Shown: positions 61,855 through 64,000 of the stretch, piece by piece
Layout of the letters: every line of letters begins with the position of its first letter
Position numbering within the stretch: position 1 is the stretch's first letter
DNA from: Ectobacillus sp. JY-23
GTDB taxonomy: Bacteria; Bacillota; Bacilli; Bacillales; Bacillaceae_G
DNA length: 64,000 nt
NCBI RefSeq assembly: GCF_023022965.1
Contig: NZ_CP095462.1
Coordinates: forward strand, 2,708,001-2,772,000
Direction of reading: 5' to 3'
Notes under the pieces: generated by a model
What the model was told of the DNA's origin: nothing
Databases searched by the model: none
The model's input: the letters and a program-made list of their open reading frames with translations, nothing else
Translations under genes and position numbers: made by a program

Positions 61855-63215
61855 ATGATGGGTGCACTGAAAAATCACCGAGATGAGCGTGTTACGACTT
61901 CAATCGAAGAGCTTGTTCCACAAGATCACTTTTTACGAGCTGTAGAAGCCACAATAGATTTTGCTTTTATTGAGGAAAAGCTTCGCCCGTATTACTGCGA
62001 AGATAATGGGCGTCCTTCCATTCATCCCATCACTTTATTCAAGATGATTTTTATCGGTTACTTTTATGGAATCCGTTCCGAACGTCAGTTAGAGAAAGAA
62101 ATTAAAATGAATCTAGCGTATCGGTGGTTTTTAGGCTTTTCTTTATCAGATCCTGTTCCTGATCACTCTACTATTAGTTGGAACCGACGTACTCGCTTTG
62201 TTCACACAACCATTTTTGAAGACATCTTTCAAGAGATTGTCAGACAAGCTCAATCCCACCGCATGGTGGGCGGTCGCGCTCTAATGACAGATTCTACGCA
62301 CGTAAAGGCGAATGCAAATAAAAATAAGTATGTACAAAAGCTAAAAAAAGAACAGCCCAAAATCTATCTAGAAGAATTAGAAAAGGCTGTAACTGAGGAT
62401 CGGCAAACAAACGGAAAAAAGAACTAAAACCTCGAAAGGAAGGCGAAGCCAAACAACCTACTTATATCCGTTCTAGTACAACAGACCCTGACAGTGGATT
62501 TCTAATGAGAGACGGAAAACCAAATGGGTTTCACTACCTCGATCATCGCACTGTCGATGCAAAATACAATATCATCACAGACACATATATTACGGCCGGG
62601 AATGTATCCGATTCTGGGCCGTATTTGGCACGTCTTAAAGCGCAAATAAAAACCTTTGGATTTCAGGTAGAAGCTGTGGCACTAGATGCGGGATACTTTA
62701 CAGGTCATATTTGTAAAAATTTAGCGAAACAAAACATTTTTATGGTCATGGGATATCGTAGATTCGGAAAAACAAATAAAGAGGTACCAAAACGTTCTTT
62801 TCATTATGTAAAAGAGTCAAATCGCTTTGCTTGCCCGATGGGTTGTATCTTATCTTATGTGACGACAGACCGTGATGGAAATCGACAATATAAATCGAAT
62901 CCAGATGATTGTGCGGCTTGTCCTCTTCGTCCCAAGTGTTTTTCTAAACAACAAAAAACGCGTACCATTACTCGACATATTTGGGAGGATTATAAGGACT
63001 TGGCTCGCGCCAACAAAAAGACAAGTGCCGGTAAGCGTCTGTACAAGCTACGTTGTTCTACAATTGAGCGCAGTTTTGCCGATGCGAAAGAACTTCATGG
63101 CTACCGGTATGCACGTTTTCGAGGGCGGGAGTCTGTCCAAATGCAGGCTTTTCTCACCGCAGCTTGTCAAAACATGAAAAAAATTGCCCTTCATCTGACC
63201 AAACAGGTCAGATGA
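61855..63215 (+). CDS. IS1182-family transposase, two frames joined by a -1 slip site
   Basis: Frame one (61855-62427, 190 aa) has the N-terminal DUF772-like domain (RPYYCEDNGRPSIHPITLFKMI) and the first catalytic Asp in ALMTDSTHVKANANK. Frame two, open from 62421 to 63215, carries the second Asp (AVALDAGYFTGH), a Cys-rich insert (CPMGC, CAACPLRPKC) and the catalytic Glu in CSTIERSFADAKELHGYRYARFRG. A -1 shift at 62415-62421 gives one ~453-aa protein, close to family size. If shifting does not occur the gene is broken by a one-base change. ATG 61855 or 61858 follows GGAGAG. Confidence 0.85.
62415..62421 (+). promoter_or_regulatory. Slippery heptamer A_AAA_AAG in the transposase gene
   Basis: In frame one the codons are GGA AAA AAG AAC TAA, so the heptamer is correctly phased for -1 slippage. 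The -1 frame continues GAA CTA AAA CCT without a stop into the second frame. Two short stems (CCTCGAAAGG, GGCGAAGCC) follow. Confidence 0.65.
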
Positions 63216-63224
63216 AGGGCAATT
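63182..63224 (+). terminator. 19-bp hairpin over the transposase stop codon
   Basis: A perfect 19-bp stem (63182-63200 with 63206-63224) with a 5-nt loop covers the stop codon at 63213-63215. It may end transcription or limit read-through at the IS end. Confidence 0.7.
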
Positions 63225-63319
63225 CCTGTTTATTTTTACTTCATTTCAGACATAGTTTCCATAAAAATTGAAACTAGGGACAGAGTATTAAGAAACCTTT
63301 TAGGTTTCTCAACACTCTG

Positions 63320-63351
63320 GAAAAAAGGTTGCCGTTTGGCAACCTTTTTAT
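63320..63351. terminator. Terminator duplicated by the IS, right copy
   Basis: Identical over 32 bp to 61725-61756. It now serves the convergent ywbE gene and overlaps its stop codon (63348-63350). Confidence 0.9.
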
Positions 63352-63542
63352 ATTCCAATCTCTTTTACCCGTCCCACTTGCCCATCGGTTAGCCGCACTT
63401 TAATGCCATGGGGATGAGATGGGGAATTTGTTAAAATATCTTTTACAATGCCAGAGGTCAGCTTACCTGTTCGTTGATCCTGCTTTAAGACGATTTTTAC
63501 GGCCGAGCCGCGCTGTATATCACGTCGATTGCGGCCGTCCAT
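63348..63542 (-). CDS. ywbE: YwbE-family small protein
   Basis: This 64-aa protein, NRRDIQRGSAVKIVLKQDQRTGKLTSGIVKDILTNSPSHPHGIKVRL, matches the YwbE family, a small beta-rich domain of unknown function found in many bacteria. Its start overlaps the stop of the upstream small basic protein (TAATG). The stop codon lies inside the IS target duplication, so the coding sequence survived the insertion intact. Confidence 0.88.
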   Translation of the reverse strand: MDGRNRRDIQRGSAVKIVLKQDQRTGKLTSGIVKDILTNSPSHPHGIKVRLTDGQVGRVKEIGI

Positions 63543-63724
63543 TATACACCCATGCGTCTACGTTGATTGTTCGGCTTCTTTGTTTGCTGACTCTTCATGC
63601 CTTTTGTAGCTGTCGAGCCTTTCAGACTCCCTTTCCCCTGCGCCTGCGCTTGTTTTTTTGCCGCCAATTGCTGCATCATTACTTCTTTTAAGCTTAGCTT
63701 TTTTCCGTTTTGTTCGGTTGCCAT
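63542..63724 (-). CDS. Small basic protein, unknown
   Basis: This Lys/Gln-rich protein of about 60 aa reads LKEVMMQQLAAKKQAQAQGKGSLKG and ends in TKKPNNQRRRMGV. It has a short predicted N-terminal helix and a disordered, very basic tail, which suggests nucleic-acid or ribosome association, but I do not recognise it. ATG 63724 has AAAGGAG 10 nt upstream; a longer frame from 63772 lacks one. It is coupled to ywbE. Confidence 0.7.
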   Translation of the reverse strand: MATEQNGKKLSLKEVMMQQLAAKKQAQAQGKGSLKGSTATKGMKSQQTKKPNNQRRRMGV

Positions 63725-63863
63725 GTATGTGGTCTCCTTTTGTATGAAGTTGGTATTCTCATTATAATACACCGCAACTCAGAAAGCCATGTGGCAAAAA
63801 GTTCAGCCGAGCGCCATGTTTTCCAGTATACTGAGAAAGGCATACTAAAGAAGAGGTGATGAT

Positions 63864-64000
63864 GTGAAGGACTTTGCAAGTCTTACCATACATGAAGATT
63901 TACAGAAAAGATTACAGCGTAATGGATTAAGTACCCCTACACCAGTACAGGAAAAGACGATTCCGTTACTGCTTGCGGGCAAAGATGTGGTTGCACAGGC
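63864..64000 (+). CDS. DEAD-box RNA helicase (5' end only)
   Basis: The first 45 codons encode FASLTIHEDLQKRLQRNGLSTPTPVQEKTIPLLLAGKDVVAQ. This contains the aromatic residue and Q-motif (PTPVQ) that precede Walker A in DEAD-box helicases. Start GTG 63864 has AGAGGTG upstream; the nearby ATGs are out of frame. The gene runs off the window, so the subfamily (CshA/B/C-like) cannot be set. Confidence 0.85.
   Translation, partial: MKDFASLTIHEDLQKRLQRNGLSTPTPVQEKTIPLLLAGKDVVAQ

Larger units (their letters stand above)
61757..63319 (+). mobile_element. IS1182-family insertion sequence, 1563 bp
   Basis: The ends are imperfect inverted repeats: CAGGCTGTGGAGAAA at 61757-61771 and, on the other strand, CAGAGTGTTGAGAAA at 63319-63305 (12 of 15 identical). 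Each end can also fold on itself: GGCTGTGGAGAA with TTCTCCACAGCC on the left, and AGAAACCT with AGGTTTCT on the right. It is flanked by exact 32-bp direct repeats (61725-61756, 63320-63351). It contains one transposase in two frames. Exact target repeats argue for an insertion that has not been rearranged since. Confidence 0.88.

Overview
The window is a low-to-moderate GC Firmicute chromosome segment, clearly Bacillaceae. The gene order follows the Bacillus pur - pcrB/pcrA/ligA/camS - gatCAB - dgkB - rlmCD block. Several proteins (RocA, GatC, PurF) look very close to what I remember of Bacillus cereus-group or B. subtilis proteins. I cannot name the species from sequence alone. No rRNA, tRNA, prophage or CRISPR array was seen; one insertion sequence is present.

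Layout. 1-11426: de novo purine operon purK(partial)-B-C-S-Q-L-F-M-N-H-D, tightly packed with mostly overlapping genes. 11527-18214: a DUF2892 membrane protein, then pcrB-pcrA-ligA-camS. 18316-22510: a frameshifted acetyltransferase, rocA and an amino-acid permease. 22628-25665: a 53-bp tandem array and a large SH3b-repeat glucosaminidase (autolysin). 26256-33024: gatCAB, dgkB, a polysaccharide deacetylase and rlmCD. 33366-36903: two c-di-GMP genes, the second under a c-di-GMP-I riboswitch. 37008-38634: cdd-nupC nucleoside salvage behind a good promoter and cre site. 38973-43594: a TelA-like gene with a membrane partner, and a regulator/hydrolase/YhfC operon behind a palindromic operator. 43950-46448: T-box controlled brnQ, an FbpB-like small protein and a GNAT enzyme. 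46594-49656: purU, then an SDR / QueA-like / VOC operon. 49735-52723: natAB with the eroded remains of a two-component system next to it. 52738-60284: an XPD-like nuclease-helicase, msrAB, a pseudouridine synthase, a two-component system and a DUF1700/DUF4097 pair. 60629-64000: a site-2 protease, an IS1182-type element inserted in a terminator, ywbE, a small basic protein and the start of a DEAD-box helicase.

How it fits together. The purine operon makes IMP from PRPP. PurN and PurH use 10-formyl-THF, and PurU further along hydrolyses the same cofactor. cdd and nupC salvage pyrimidine nucleosides. The permease, BrnQ (apparently an Ile-specific T-box) and RocA handle amino acids. The diguanylate cyclase under a c-di-GMP riboswitch, together with a nearby PAS-GGDEF-EAL protein, makes a local c-di-GMP control node.

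Most notable structure outside the genes: (i) a 1563-bp IS1182-like element flanked by exact 32-bp duplications of a complete terminator, with a canonical A_AAA_AAG slip site joining its two transposase frames; (ii) a six-member family of dispersed, partly palindromic intergenic repeats; (iii) a five-copy 53-bp tandem array; (iv) 21-bp direct repeats upstream of natA beside a decayed response regulator and GHKL kinase.
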